Positions 1-9,803 of a DNA stretch of 64,000 nt are shown here, one piece after another. The DNA lies in contig DATKRV010000003.1 of the NCBI GenBank assembly GCA_035532075.1, positions 9,586 through 73,585 on the forward strand, given 5' to 3'. Below the pieces are notes generated by a model. That model searched no databases. It saw nothing but the letters and a program-made list of their open reading frames with translations, and was not told the DNA's origin. Numbering within the stretch: the first letter of the stretch is position 1; every line of letters begins with the position of its first letter. Position numbers and translations under genes: made by a program. Source of the DNA: CAIVND01 sp035532075 (GTDB lineage Bacteria; Actinomycetota; Acidimicrobiia; Acidimicrobiales; Bog-793).

Positions 1-62
1 TTCGACATCTGACGGTCAGGAGAGATCCCATTCTTCTTTGCCGACCGGGTCATCGCGAACCC

Positions 63-263
63 TTGCTGAACCGGGTTGAATCCGGCAATGAGGTCGTTGT
101 GATTGATCATGGTCGTGAGGTTGCGAGGGTCCGTCCGATTGAGAACAATGGACGGAAGTCAAGTGCGCTTGATCGACTCGTAGTGGAACGACTTGCAACT
201 GCACCGCTGAGGGCGCGCGTCGACCTCTTCCCGCGAGAGGCATCTCAGTCACGGACCCGGTGA
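63..263 (+). pseudogene. Phd/VapB-type antitoxin remnant
   Basis: The reading frame carries the C-terminal half of a prevent-host-death type antitoxin: LNRVESGNEVVVIDHGRE followed by VARVRPIE. The normal N-terminal strand and helix that precede LNRV are not found upstream in any frame; positions 1-62 translate to unrelated sequence. The stop codon overlaps a GTG that would begin the toxin frame, the arrangement expected of a vapBC operon. Read as a 5'-truncated antitoxin gene paired with the broken PIN toxin that follows. Confidence 0.6.
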
Positions 264-500
264 GTCCGTTTGTCTCCAAGCAACGAGGGTAACGACCGCC
301 TTTTTCGACACCTCGGCGATCATCTTTCTGATTATTGAAGGGCTTGGTTCCAACGAGGCTAAAAGCTCTGGCGCGAGGCGGATCACATCACCAGCGCGAG
401 AGCCGTCTACGCCAAGGGGCACGCGGCGCTGGTCCTTGCGGGCCTGGTCGGTCGCGCCCAAGTTGCTGCCAGGGAGGGGCATTTACCCCACCCTTTTTAG
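260..500 (+). pseudogene. VapC-like PIN-domain toxin remnant, frameshifted
   Basis: Two frames together spell a PIN ribonuclease N-terminal half. TTAFFDTSAIIFLI (about 292-333) is the first catalytic-Asp strand. After a frameshift near 362 follows KLWREADHITSARAVYAKGH, then AALVLAGLVGRAQVAAREG, ending at a stop at 498-500. PIN families usually have an acidic residue where this copy has YAK, and the C-terminal half is missing. No continuous frame joins a start codon to the PIN strand. It is therefore a dead toxin gene, and its tail overlaps the methyltransferase on the opposite strand. Confidence 0.6.
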
Positions 501-1616
501 CCACAGCGCCCCGCCGGTGTTCTCGAGCATTGCTGGAAGCTCGGCTGCGATGACCTCGCGATGGCACTCGGCGAGATAGTGATTGAACAGCACAATCTCG
601 TAGGAGTTGTTGAAGAGCAGGAAGGCGTGAACAAGGTAACACTCGTTCCAGGCCCTGCCCTCCTTGATCCAATGCTGCAGGTACTCGAACGGCCAGAACA
701 TATCGTGTACGTGCACGTACACGCCCGGCGCAAGGATAGGAAGGATGGTCGTAAAGAGAAAGTGCACGTCGCTCGCGACCTTGAGAACATGCGAGGAGTC
801 GATGAAGAACACGTCATTCGCCTCGAGCTCAGTAAAGCGCGACAGCGGCACCGACTGTACCGGCTGGGCGAGTACCTCCACAGGATCGCCCTCGCGCAGG
901 CAGTTGTCGAGCAGATCGGGGTAGGGCTCGATCGCCGTGACCGACATCGAGCCCTCTAGGAACTGCTCGCTCGTGTCGAGCGCGAGCGCAGTGCTCCAGC
1001 CGCTGCCCACCTCGAGGTAACGTCGGGGATGCAGGCGGCGCAACATCGCCTGAAGCGTCGCTGCGTCCCCGATGCCGTAGTTCAGGTTGTCGGTGCCATA
1101 TCGAGCCGACGCGTTGGGAGACGCGGGGATCGGGGCCTCTCGTGCGAGGTGTGCGAGCTCTCGAAAGCACGCGAGCTGCTCTTTCTCTCGCAGATCAATA
1201 CCCGGCAGCGTCGTGCGCATGACGAAGAGACGCTCCGCCTCTCGTTCGATCTCCTCGAGGTCGGGTACCGGTGAGTAGAAGTGGCCCGGTTCTGCCCAGG
1301 TGACGAAGGGTACGACTGAGGCCGGCACTGACAACCCGAAAGAGGGAGCAGGCCCGACCACTCCGGCCGGCCGTGAGTCCGTCAGTCGTGAGGGTGGGCC
1401 CGCCTTCTCAGCTGTATCGCTGTGAGATACCGCGGGGATCGACTCTTGCGACAGGCCTTCCGCAGGGAGTCGAGTGAGTTCGCCGGATACTGCGGGGATC
1501 TCCTCGCTGAGCTCGATGCGCTGGTCTCGCGGATCGATCGGTTGAACGGTCCTGACGATCCGCCATTTTGCGAGCCGCGTCGCGGCGCGCACGATTCGCT
1601 CCCAGATCCAAGTCAA
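483..1616 (-). CDS. Class I SAM-dependent methyltransferase (Methyltransf_24 type)
   Basis: This is probably a sugar or small-molecule methyltransferase of the kind found in polysaccharide loci. The catalytic half (about residues 170-377) has the SAM-binding strand YLEVGSGWSTALAL, an acidic second strand (AIEPYPDLLD) and a VFFIDSSH motif, typical of class I enzymes. About 90 N-terminal residues look unstructured and repeat IPAVS. The TTG start at 1616 has no ribosome site; a GTG at 1592 follows GGGAG at good spacing and is a credible alternative. Substrate is unknown. It is the first intact gene of the glycan island. Confidence 0.75.
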   Translation of the reverse strand: MTWIWERIVRAATRLAKWRIVRTVQPIDPRDQRIELSEEIPAVSGELTRLPAEGLSQESIPAVSHSDTAEKAGPPSRLTDSRPAGVVGPAPSFGLSVPASVVPFVTWAEPGHFYSPVPDLEEIEREAERLFVMRTTLPGIDLREKEQLACFRELAHLAREAPIPASPNASARYGTDNLNYGIGDAATLQAMLRRLHPRRYLEVGSGWSTALALDTSEQFLEGSMSVTAIEPYPDLLDNCLREGDPVEVLAQPVQSVPLSRFTELEANDVFFIDSSHVLKVASDVHFLFTTILPILAPGVYVHVHDMFWPFEYLQHWIKEGRAWNECYLVHAFLLFNNSYEIVLFNHYLAECHREVIAAELPAMLENTGGALWLKRVG

Positions 1617-1776
1617 CTTGTGAACTGGTCTGGCCAGATACCATCGTTGAACACTCTCTGCCTCCTTGAACGGTGGTGTGTGACCCGTGGCCGTCTTCTA
1701 CGAAGCGTGTCCACAAGAACTTGATCGTGCATTGACTGAACCGGACTGGGATTGCCGGTTGCCGAGCTTGGTTCTC

Positions 1777-1866
1777 TCAAGCCGCGTTGGCCTGAGGTTG
1801 GTCACGATACTCGGCCTCGACCTCCTTGGGAGTGTGATATCCGAGTTCAGCGTGCAGGCCTCTTGG
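1777..1866 (-). pseudogene. IS3-family transposase C-terminal remnant
   Basis: The minus strand reads GLHAELGYHTPKEVEAEYRD followed by QPQANAA and a stop. LGY-(H/R)-(T/S)-P-x-E-x-E is the usual end of IS3 OrfB integrases. Nothing upstream in frame continues the integrase core, so only the last about 30 codons survive. The rest of 1617-1994 shows no convincing gene. Confidence 0.55.
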
Positions 1867-1994
1867 TAGAACCAGGGCACCCATGCACACATAGCAATTT
1901 CAAGATCTTCGTGAACCGGCCCAGGTTACTGATCTTTCGGAAAGACGTTGAGGTAATTACATTGTTATCCTAGGTCTACGGTTTGGCACCACCA

Positions 1995-2543
1995 TCAGTT
2001 GCACGAGTTTCGCTCATAGGCGATCGCGATGACGTCGAACAACAGCTCCGCTCCGACCTTGGAGGCGGGCTCGAAGTCGAGCTCGTCGAGAACCAACAGG
2101 TCGAGTTTCGACAGCTGTGATTTCAGTCGCAAAAATGTCCGTTCGTCTCTTGTCTCGATGAGTGTCGCGACAAGCTCTGTTGCCCGAAAGAATCGCAATT
2201 TGTAGCCACGGCTGCACGCCCCAGCGGCGAGCAAGGTCGCGAGACGGGACTTGCCGGTGCCCGATTTGGCGACGAGCGGGAAGTTCTCGCGTTGGTCGCT
2301 GAGCTCGCAGCCCTCGATCGCCACCATCGTCGGGAATCGGGCGCTTTGAGGCGTCGCTCAGCGTGCGTTTCTCGCGATCGATCAGTTCGAGCTCGCGGAG
2401 CTGTAATAGATAAGTGAGATGATCGGTGTTGTCTGCTGCTGCTTGCGCGGCCACCTTCTCTGCTTCGCGCGAATGGTCATAAGGCGCAGCGCCTTCAGGT
2501 GGTGGCGCAACAAAACGAGGGACTTGGTATCGAGGCTCTCCAT
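1995..2543 (-). pseudogene. istB: IstB-like ATPase, frameshifted and 3'-truncated
   Basis: The helper ATPase of IS21 transposition. It starts MESLDTKSLVLLRHHLKAL, shifts frame near 2480 to VAAQAAADNTDHLTYLLQLR, and shifts again near 2345 to VAIEGCELSDQRENFPLVAK with the Walker A SGTGKS and Walker B LLVLDELDFEP. It stops after AYERNSCN, just where the family continues into its conserved TTN (sensor) segment. The start codon lies in the same frame as istA because the istA stop is missing. Inactive. Confidence 0.75.
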
Positions 2544-4053
2544 GGTTATGTTCCTTTTTCGATGAGCGACGAGCGGCCGATAGGCGCTGAGGTCGGGCGT
2601 TTCGATAACAACCGACTTGAGGTGCGGGTGGCCATCCAGGCCGAAAAGGCCAATGGGTCGCGTTTTTTGGTGACACACGATGAGGCCAGTCGCGTCAGTG
2701 CTTATCGCCCCGATCGCAAGCGCCACTTCAACCGCTGCGGTGAGCTCGGAAAGGCTTGCTCGCTCGATCAGCCGCGGTACCTTGATGAACTCGCGCGTGC
2801 CTGCCGAACCGAGACCGGCCTCAAGGCGCCAGCGCATGAGTGCGAAGCTGGGTGGCAGCGCCAGCTGCTCGAGTGGTCGGGCGAAGTCAAGGGCGCCCGA
2901 TTTTCGTTCAAGGAGTGCCAGACAGTGGCGGGGGTCATAGGTGGTGTGCTCCTTTCCCCAGTGACGGCGGTGGGCGGTGACGAGCTCGGTGCCACAAGAG
3001 AAGGCAATCTTCTCCACTCCGCCCATCACGGTCACCCCGTGATGGGCATACGCGGTTGGCACCGAGTGATCGTTGGCATCAAAGCACACGAGCGATTGCG
3101 ACTTGGCCCGGCGGGCTTCGACGCGTCTTGGTTCGAATGACACTCCTGGCAGTGGACGCATCGCGTCGAGGTCTTCATTCAGGCGCTCGACCTTCGTTGT
3201 GACATTGCCCCGGGTGCGCCGATCAAGATCGGTGACACAATGTGCCTCCAGGTGGGTGTTCAACTCGCCGAAGGTGGCAAAAGACGGCCCGGGAACGGGG
3301 AAGTTCCGTCGTCCATGGTCGACGGGGTTCTTGACGTGGCCCTTCTCGTTGCCCCGCGCGACGCGACAGAATCGATGAGTGAACAGGAGGTGGCTCTCCA
3401 AGGGGAGAAACGCACGGGTGAGGCTTCGCTCGGTCGGACCGACGATCTTGGCGACCGCGATGGAGGTGTTGTCATAGACGGTCTTGGTGGGCACGCAACC
3501 AAAGAATGAGAACGCGGCGACGTGTCTGGTCTGGAAGGTCTCGGTGCACTCGCGGAGATAGGCAGAGACAAAGAACGCATCCGAATATGGCAGCGTCATC
3601 ATCGCGAGTGCGGCCTTCACGCGCACACCATCGATCTCGACCGCTGCCTCACTGAAGTCGAACTGGGCCTCTGCTGGTGGTTGCGAGAGTGGCGCAAAGA
3701 CTTCGGCGAAGGTCCGTCGATGGCTAGCGACATAACGTCGCACCGTGATCTCGCTGCCCAAATAGCTCTGATCGTCTCTCAGGCGATCGAAGATCCGCCT
3801 TGCGGTGTGACGTTGTTTTACCGGGGTTTGCCTGTCGTTCTCCAGGGATCGCATCGATGGTACCCATGAAGGGCCCGAACTTGATCGTGGGTCGCGCGAT
3901 CTGCTGGCGATAGCCGGGGGATTCGGGGTGGGCGAGGATCTTATTGAGAACATCTCAGCCAAACCGGTATTCCGCTCGGACTGATCGCTTCGAGGCGACC
4001 TCCACGAGCACCTTGTGGTGGATCTCATTCCACATTTCCATATCGGTGTTCAC
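2544..4053 (-). pseudogene. istA: IstA-like transposase, frameshifted
   Basis: IS21 DDE transposase. The N-terminus reads NTDMEMWNEIHHKVLVEVAS up to a stop near 3957; after shifts it resumes as KILAHPESPGYRQQ, then QRHTARRIFDRLRD. The catalytic core is visible: AQFDFSEA (first Asp), KTVYDNTS (second Asp) and NEKGHVKN (Glu). At least two frame changes separate the helix-turn-helix N-terminus from the core, so it is broken. The core frame runs openly into istB. Confidence 0.75.
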
Positions 4054-4493
4054 CGTTCTCCCAATTGCTCGTCCCGCCTAGGCAATGAGCTTGGAGGTCG
4101 GGTCGAGCAATGATGGGGATGGTCAGATGCACCCGTTTTCGATGATCGTTCACGCTTTCGCTGTCGCGGAAGGCTATGAGCTCCAGGCTGCAAACATCAA
4201 AACAGAAGAGTGAGAGGGGACTGTTTCGTAAGGGCTACCCTGCATCGATAGGGTTCTCATTGCAAGATCTTCGGGAGCGATCATCGATGCAGTGATGGGC
4301 GCGTGCAGGTATCTCCATCACCTGCGGGCATCTTGGGGTACCCGGTGTCGCAGTGCCCATGGTGTCAACGGTATGGACTGAAGGGTTCAGTTTCACCGTT
4401 CGAAGGTAGCTGCCATCCGCCATTACTGATGGCAACGCATCTTTGTTGTCTGAGATGCCAATGTGATAGGGCGAATACCATTATTTTAATTAC
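4054..4493. other. Intergenic region without a recognisable gene
   Basis: About 440 bases between the IS21 remnant and the next glycosyltransferase. Short open frames exist on both strands but match no motif I recognise. The last 30 bases are AT-rich (TATTTTAAT at 4482-4490) and may contain the -10 region for the downstream gene. Confidence 0.4.
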
Positions 4494-5675
4494 GTGTTCA
4501 CCTCTCGTTCCACGGATGTTGTCCTCACGCCCTACTGTGCCTCTATGCTCTCGGAGTTCGCCACCTACTTGCGGCGGGTTGATCCGAAGTTGGACCGTTG
4601 GGAGACCGTGGTGTCAGGAGAACCCGATTATCACGTTCTGGTGGATGCGGCGCTAGCGGTTATGGTCGGTTCGCGCGGAAGACGGGTATTGCGCCAGGTA
4701 CGCGAACGCACCGGGTTGCATTCAAGACTTTCAGGAGCGGTTGTAGGTGACCCACAGTTTGACATCTTGATACCCATCACATTGTTTGACCGTTGGGATC
4801 TGGCTTCGCTTGAGCCGAGGCCCCCATCTTTTGATGTGCTGGCTGTTGTGACTACATACAACGAAGTCGATATCATCGAACAGCTGCTCTCGAGATTGAC
4901 GCGCGATGGGATCCGTGTGCACGTGATCGACAACTGGTCGACGGATGCGACGCCCGACCTTGTCGGAAAGTTCGTTGCAGATGGCGCGGTCACGTGGGAG
5001 CGATTTCCATCCGCTGGAACAACGGGGTATTTTGAGCTCGAACGCCTGTTGCAACGCGTCGAGCAGGTCGCGGCCGATTCGGGAGCCGACTGGGTGATTC
5101 ATCACGATGCAGATGAGATCCGTGAGCCACCTTGGCCAGGAGTTGCACTCATCGATGCTCTCTGGGCGATTGAACAGTGGGGGTACAACTGCATCGACCA
5201 TACGGTGCTGAATTTCCGCCCCGTGGACAACTCGTGGTCGCCAGGTGCTGACCTCGAGCGGTCATTCACGTGGTGCGAGTTCGGCGATACTCCTGCTGAT
5301 TTCCTCCAGATCAAGGCCTGGAAGCCTCAACCGACCGGGGTAACCATGGCCCGATCAGCTGGCCACGAGGTAAGGTTCAAGGGGCGCCGAGTCTTCCCAT
5401 ACAAGTTTCTCATGCGCCATTACCCGATTCGTTCGCAGGAACACGGCGAGCAGAAGATACTGCGCGATCGCAAGCCGCGTTGGAGTCCCGATGAACGCGC
5501 CAAGGGATGGCACGTGCACTATGACCATTACAATGAGCACACGTCGTTCCTGTGGAATGCGAAAGACCTACTGAGTTGGAGCGAAATCGACCGGCGGTAT
5601 TTTCTCCAGCGCCTCAGTGGGGTGGGTATGGCGAACAACCCATGGCATGGTGAAGGAGTAATTGTCGACGCCTGA
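4494..5675 (+). CDS. Glycosyltransferase family 2-like protein
   Basis: A cytoplasmic GT-A fold transferase, probably in surface-glycan assembly. It has the nucleotide-sugar strand VVTTYNEVDIIEQLL (about residue 118), a further strand VHVIDNWSTD, and a metal-binding DXD-like motif in WVIHHDADEIRE (about residue 200). The last 150 residues contain conserved aromatic and histidine clusters (KFLMRHYPIRS, HVHYDHYNEH). The GTG at 4494 sits about 6 bases below an AT-rich -10-like box, so it may be leaderless; the in-frame ATG at 4545 is the alternative. No membrane segment is seen. Confidence 0.75.
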   Translation: MFTSRSTDVVLTPYCASMLSEFATYLRRVDPKLDRWETVVSGEPDYHVLVDAALAVMVGSRGRRVLRQVRERTGLHSRLSGAVVGDPQFDILIPITLFDRWDLASLEPRPPSFDVLAVVTTYNEVDIIEQLLSRLTRDGIRVHVIDNWSTDATPDLVGKFVADGAVTWERFPSAGTTGYFELERLLQRVEQVAADSGADWVIHHDADEIREPPWPGVALIDALWAIEQWGYNCIDHTVLNFRPVDNSWSPGADLERSFTWCEFGDTPADFLQIKAWKPQPTGVTMARSAGHEVRFKGRRVFPYKFLMRHYPIRSQEHGEQKILRDRKPRWSPDERAKGWHVHYDHYNEHTSFLWNAKDLLSWSEIDRRYFLQRLSGVGMANNPWHGEGVIVDA

Positions 5676-5831
5676 TCTTTTGATGCGAACTTATCTCAAA
5701 TCGAGTCTTCGAGCGTTCCCGGGATCGACCGCATGACGAACGGCGATAGGCAATCATTCCAACCGTCTACCCACGTTGTGGGCTTTACGGTGTTGGTGGG
5801 CAATGAAAGGGCAATCGGTCAATCGTGATGT

Positions 5832-5904
5832 GAAGCGATCGCCAAGCACCCGAGCCTCGGCATCCAACAGTGCCTGTCGCTGCCGCTCGTTCAACTGGGG
5901 CCAC
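5832..5904 (-). pseudogene. Possible ISAzo13-type transposase fragment
   Basis: The minus strand reads QLNERQRQALLDAEARVLGD, which resembles the N-terminal LNERQRR-LLAA-EA-ALG segment of ISAzo13-family transposases. It is preceded by a stop and soon loses similarity. The rest of 5676-6091 holds nothing I can identify. The match is short. Confidence 0.35.
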
Positions 5905-6091
5905 TACAATTCGATCCGCTGGCCCACCGCCCCAGGTGTCACCGCCTAGATCGACACCCTTTAAGACGACCGGGCGAGAGTAATCAGATCATGTCATGCA
6001 TTGGTCAGCCCCGACGCGCGCGATCGATCACCAGGGTATTCTCAATTGAATCTCGCGTACGAGGAGACATTCTACTGGTTGTGAGCAGCAC

Positions 6092-7042
6092 TCATGAACG
6101 ATTCACCGGAAGCCGCCTGGCAGTGACTCCGTATCGTCCAAAACGTGCGCCACCGACTTTGTGATTGCGATCTTCTGCGGTCGCAACGATGAGAAATCCG
6201 GATTTGGTAAGCAGACGCTGGACGGATGTGCCTGAGAAGTAGTTGATATGTTCTGACTGTTTGATGACGCCCCAACGCGGTATTTTTGTGCGATATTGGC
6301 GACTTACTCCTGTGATGAAGTCGCGCATGATGAAGATCAACTTGTGGGAGGGATATCGCCTCACTCGATCGCGGTAAGGCTTCTTGGCGAGTGATGAGTG
6401 CGTTACGAATCGGTCCATTGGGACTTCCACATAGAGGATGCCGTCTTCGGACATGACCCCGTGAAGGTCTTGCAGGGTTTGAACAGGGTCGGTCAAATGT
6501 TCGAGGACGTGGGATACGATCACGAGGTCGACCCGCTTATCTCCGAGATCACCCAGCGAGTTAATCCGTTCAACCCCGTCGTGTAACGGGTGTTCAGAGA
6601 GGTCTAGAACAATACGCCTGTTGATCTGGATGTCAGGGAAGAATTGACCTTCGTCACCTCCAAAGTCCACCGCGCAGTTGATCTCTTTCGGTAGGGCATC
6701 TTCAAGCGTAAGGTTCATGAACTTTTTGCGATCAATTCTGGACTTTTCTACGGACGTTGCATCATTGATTCTTTCGGAGTACCAGGGCTCCCAGGATCGT
6801 CGAAGGCGCAGGTACTCCGGAGATCTGTACGCCGAATAAATCGAGGAAAGTTCCTTTGGACCATATCGAATGGAGAAGAACTGAAAATCACAGGCGCTGC
6901 AGCAGAGTAACTCTGTGACTTGATCCCGAGGCATGTGGGAACACTCGGAGATGAACGGAGCAATCACCCCGTACCCAAATAGCTCAGTATCTCCAGCACA
7001 AATTGGACAGACTCGCACAATGAAATGAGTGGATTCGTACAA
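6092..7042 (-). CDS. Class I SAM methyltransferase with N-terminal zinc-finger-like motif
   Basis: The N-terminus has paired cysteines (VRVCPICAGD and LLCCSACDFQFF), likely a structural zinc site, as in many sugar C- and O-methyltransferases. The SAM domain follows: AVDFGGDEGQFFPD, then VIVSHVLEHLTDP with the HVLEH motif, then ILYVEVPMD. The TTG at 7042 is 8 bases after GAGGAG and is preferred; a longer TTG start at 7060 overlaps that ribosome site. It stands alone on the minus strand among plus-strand glycosyltransferases, and the substrate cannot be told. Confidence 0.78.
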   Translation of the reverse strand: MYESTHFIVRVCPICAGDTELFGYGVIAPFISECSHMPRDQVTELLCCSACDFQFFSIRYGPKELSSIYSAYRSPEYLRLRRSWEPWYSERINDATSVEKSRIDRKKFMNLTLEDALPKEINCAVDFGGDEGQFFPDIQINRRIVLDLSEHPLHDGVERINSLGDLGDKRVDLVIVSHVLEHLTDPVQTLQDLHGVMSEDGILYVEVPMDRFVTHSSLAKKPYRDRVRRYPSHKLIFIMRDFITGVSRQYRTKIPRWGVIKQSEHINYFSGTSVQRLLTKSGFLIVATAEDRNHKVGGARFGRYGVTARRLPVNRS

Positions 7043-7544
7043 GTGGACTACTCCTCGCAATGCCTTGCATTGGGGTGACGACGTGCAAGGGAACAGATGG
7101 CTAGGTGGACGGGATTTGAGTCAGCCACCCTAAAGAGTGTACGCGGTCACGCCCATGAAAACATTGGTGTTGGCGTCCGGATTGCGCTGCACAGCCACAA
7201 CAAAAGACTAACTGCTCGATCCGAGCCGACCATACATGTCAATCGGCACGGAAGCGCACGATCCGGCTCCGAAATGCCGACGCGCCTCTGCGCTCTCCGT
7301 CCGTTCGTCCAGGGCCAAAGGTCGTCCCGTCTCTCGTCGGGGGCAATGAACGGAGTCTTTCGACGACTGCGCATTTCAGCTGAAGAGCGACTTGAGAACC
7401 TGCTGAATTTCAACGCCGGTCGACCGAAACTTGCCGCGACAGAATCATCAACGGTTGGGGATCGTCAATTGTCGTGGACGGCGACCCGAAGAACCCCGGT
7501 GCTAGCTTGGGTGGGTGATTGGGGACCCCGGGAGGTCGGGAGCA
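7043..7544. other. Intergenic region, no supported gene
   Basis: About 500 bases between divergently oriented genes. The open frames here lack codon bias and known motifs. GGGAGG at about 7530 probably serves as the ribosome site of the next gene. Confidence 0.4.
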
Positions 7545-9803
7545 TTGGAAAAGCCACGGATCTCGCTCTGTTGCATCACCGGCGGCCCTCTCCACCAGGT
7601 GGCAGCCATTCTCAAGCTCTACCGACCGGTCGTCGACGAGATCGTCGTAGCGCTGAATGGCCGTTTCACAAAAGGAGAACTCAGGCCGCTCGCCGGGCTC
7701 GCTGACCGCGTGCTGCCCTGTGAGATGCGCGAGGACTTCTTGCAAGAGCGCTACCGCGCATGGCTCTATGGCCAGTGCCGGGGGGAATTCATCTGCACCG
7801 TCGACACCGACGAGGTGCCCAGTTCCGCGCTGCTCGCAGCGCTTCCCGAGCTTGCCGCTGCGCGAGACGTCGTGACCTATCTCACCTCCTGCAGATGGTG
7901 TTATCCCGACCTTGCACACTGGCTGGATGAGTACCCATGGGAGCCTTCGTGGAAGATGATCCTCGTCCGCAACGACCCCGCCACTCTTCACATCAAAGGT
8001 GGCGTGCACGAGGGCGTGATGGCCGTTGCGCCTTACAGTTTCCTCGAGCTGCCCGTGTACCACATCAGCGACGTGACAATGTCGCTCCCAGCGCGCGAGC
8101 GCAAGATCGCCTTTTATGACGGGTTGGATGGCAACCAGCTGCTCGAAGACGGTCGTTCGGTGAGCGAGGTGTTCTACCTCCCCGAGCGTTTTGCCCGCTA
8201 CCCACCGGCCGATATCCCGCCAGAGGATCTCGCACTCATCGACCAGGTGGCAGGCGCGGACACCGCCAGCGACAGAGTGCTAGAGCGCGAATCGGTCAAC
8301 GATGAACCTGGTGAGCTGCTCCCGGGCACGTTCGCCTACGAGGCGATCCTCGCCTCATGGCCCGAGCGTCCGCTTCCCAACGGTGCCTACCAGGCTCGGA
8401 TTGAGCTACGGCGGGGCCGTACCCTCGAGCGCGAGACGACGGAGTTGCGGCCCGGTGAGTTGCGCCCAATGATGGTCCGCATCGAGAATTGCGGGGACTC
8501 CACCTGGCTCCGCGAGGCCCGTAACCGCATCTCGCTCGCCTCGCGCTTTTTCACAATCGGAACTGCGGGGGGCCGCGGACAACTCGTCCGCGAGTGCAGG
8601 CGCTTCCCCTTTCCTGCCGATCTCCACCCCGGCCAAACAAGGCTGTTCCCATTCGAGATCGAGGCGCCCGAAGAGCCAGGTGAGTACCTCCTCGTCGTGG
8701 ACCTCGTCGAGGAGTATGTCCGCTGGTTCGAATCCGGTCTTGAGCTACTCGTGCGCGTCTCCCCCGTGGAACCCGCGAGGAGGGGCCTCGAAGGGGTGAG
8801 TAGCACCACCGACTACTTATCTCGTGGGGAGATTGTTCCCCACATCAATGCCGAGCCACGCGGGGGGCTGGCTTCGGTCTTTGTGCAATCTGGCATGCCA
8901 GGTTCTGTGCGGATCCAAACTGTCCTGTACTGTCCATCGGCAGAGAGCCTCGCCCGCTACCTGCGCGCCACCGCTCAGCTGGTCCGCACCACCACCAGTG
9001 CACGCCCCGAGCTCCTCGTCGAGATCGCACTTGGCGATAACTCGCCGTCGACGACCTTTCGGCAAGATGAGGTTGACCAGCTCCGCTCGTCGTTCAAGGA
9101 GACCGGGCTGCATGCGCTCACCTTTGAACACTTTGACGACAACCTCGGCCATGGAGGCGCCCAAAACCGTCTGCTCGACGATGCGCGTGGCGCCGACCTC
9201 ATCCTCATCCTCAACCCCGATACCTGTGCCTCACCCAACTTGCTCCTCGAACTCCTCAAGGCGATGACGGGCTCGGTCGGTATCGTGGAGGGTCGTCAGT
9301 TGCCCCTCGAGCACCAGAAGGCCTACGACCCCGCGACCGGAGACACAGGCTGGGCATCGGGAGCGTGTTCGCTCGTGCGTCGCGAGGTCTTCGAGGCAAC
9401 CGGCGGCTATGACGCCGATGCGTTTTTTCTCTACTGTGACGACGTCGACCTCTCCTGGCGGGCCCGGCTCGCCGGATACCGGGTCGTCTACCAGTCAAGT
9501 GCGGTCTGTTTCCACGACAAGAGGCTCTCTGCCGAGGCCAAGGAGCAGCCGGGCGACACGGAGATCTACTACTCCGGGCTCGCCGCGCTCCTGCTCGCGA
9601 CGAAGTACTCGCGCGTCGATCTCGTACAGGCGCAGCTGCGCGATCTCTCGAACTCGCCCATCCCGGTCCATGCCGAGATCGTCAAGGCCTTCACGCGTCG
9701 CCAACGCGAGGGAAACCTGCCGACGCCGCTCGACTGCGACAAAAGGGTGGCTGACTTCTCCACCTATGCCTACGCGTCCCTGCGCTTCGACTATGACCGC
9801 TGA
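7545..9803 (+). CDS. Large two-domain glycosyltransferase with central Ig-like domain
   Basis: Three regions are visible. The first 120 residues form a GT-A-like domain (ISLCCITGGPLHQVA, then FICTVDTDEVP as the DXD). Residues about 270-390 resemble a beta-sandwich (MMVRIENCGDSTWL, PGEYLLVVDLVEE). Residues about 430-750 are a second, rhamnosyltransferase-like GT2 with ILILNPDTCA, GWASGACSLVRREVF and FLYCDDVDLSWR. The TTG start at 7545 follows GGGAGG/GGGAG; a GTG at 7515 is possible. The stop overlaps the next start by 11 bases, so the two are translationally linked. Probably builds or decorates a surface polysaccharide. Confidence 0.78.
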   Translation: MEKPRISLCCITGGPLHQVAAILKLYRPVVDEIVVALNGRFTKGELRPLAGLADRVLPCEMREDFLQERYRAWLYGQCRGEFICTVDTDEVPSSALLAALPELAAARDVVTYLTSCRWCYPDLAHWLDEYPWEPSWKMILVRNDPATLHIKGGVHEGVMAVAPYSFLELPVYHISDVTMSLPARERKIAFYDGLDGNQLLEDGRSVSEVFYLPERFARYPPADIPPEDLALIDQVAGADTASDRVLERESVNDEPGELLPGTFAYEAILASWPERPLPNGAYQARIELRRGRTLERETTELRPGELRPMMVRIENCGDSTWLREARNRISLASRFFTIGTAGGRGQLVRECRRFPFPADLHPGQTRLFPFEIEAPEEPGEYLLVVDLVEEYVRWFESGLELLVRVSPVEPARRGLEGVSSTTDYLSRGEIVPHINAEPRGGLASVFVQSGMPGSVRIQTVLYCPSAESLARYLRATAQLVRTTTSARPELLVEIALGDNSPSTTFRQDEVDQLRSSFKETGLHALTFEHFDDNLGHGGAQNRLLDDARGADLILILNPDTCASPNLLLELLKAMTGSVGIVEGRQLPLEHQKAYDPATGDTGWASGACSLVRREVFEATGGYDADAFFLYCDDVDLSWRARLAGYRVVYQSSAVCFHDKRLSAEAKEQPGDTEIYYSGLAALLLATKYSRVDLVQAQLRDLSNSPIPVHAEIVKAFTRRQREGNLPTPLDCDKRVADFSTYAYASLRFDYDR

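Larger units (their letters stand above)
1995..4053 (-). mobile_element. Decayed IS21-family element (istA-istB)
   Basis: Adjacent istA and istB reading frames in the canonical IS21 order occupy this stretch. Both are frameshifted and istB lacks its 3' end, so the element should not move on its own. Terminal inverted repeats were not identified; the left boundary is the istB truncation point and the right boundary is the istA start. Confidence 0.75.

Noticed and set aside
2499..3140. Plus-strand 213-codon frame over the IS21 element
   Set aside because: It mirrors the istA core on the other strand and has no motif of its own.
9409..9792. Upstream extension of the methyltransferase/glycosyltransferase fusion frame
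   Set aside because: It overlaps the end of the preceding transferase, which has clear GT2 motifs there; low-complexity Ser/Arg/Thr translation indicates a shadow frame.
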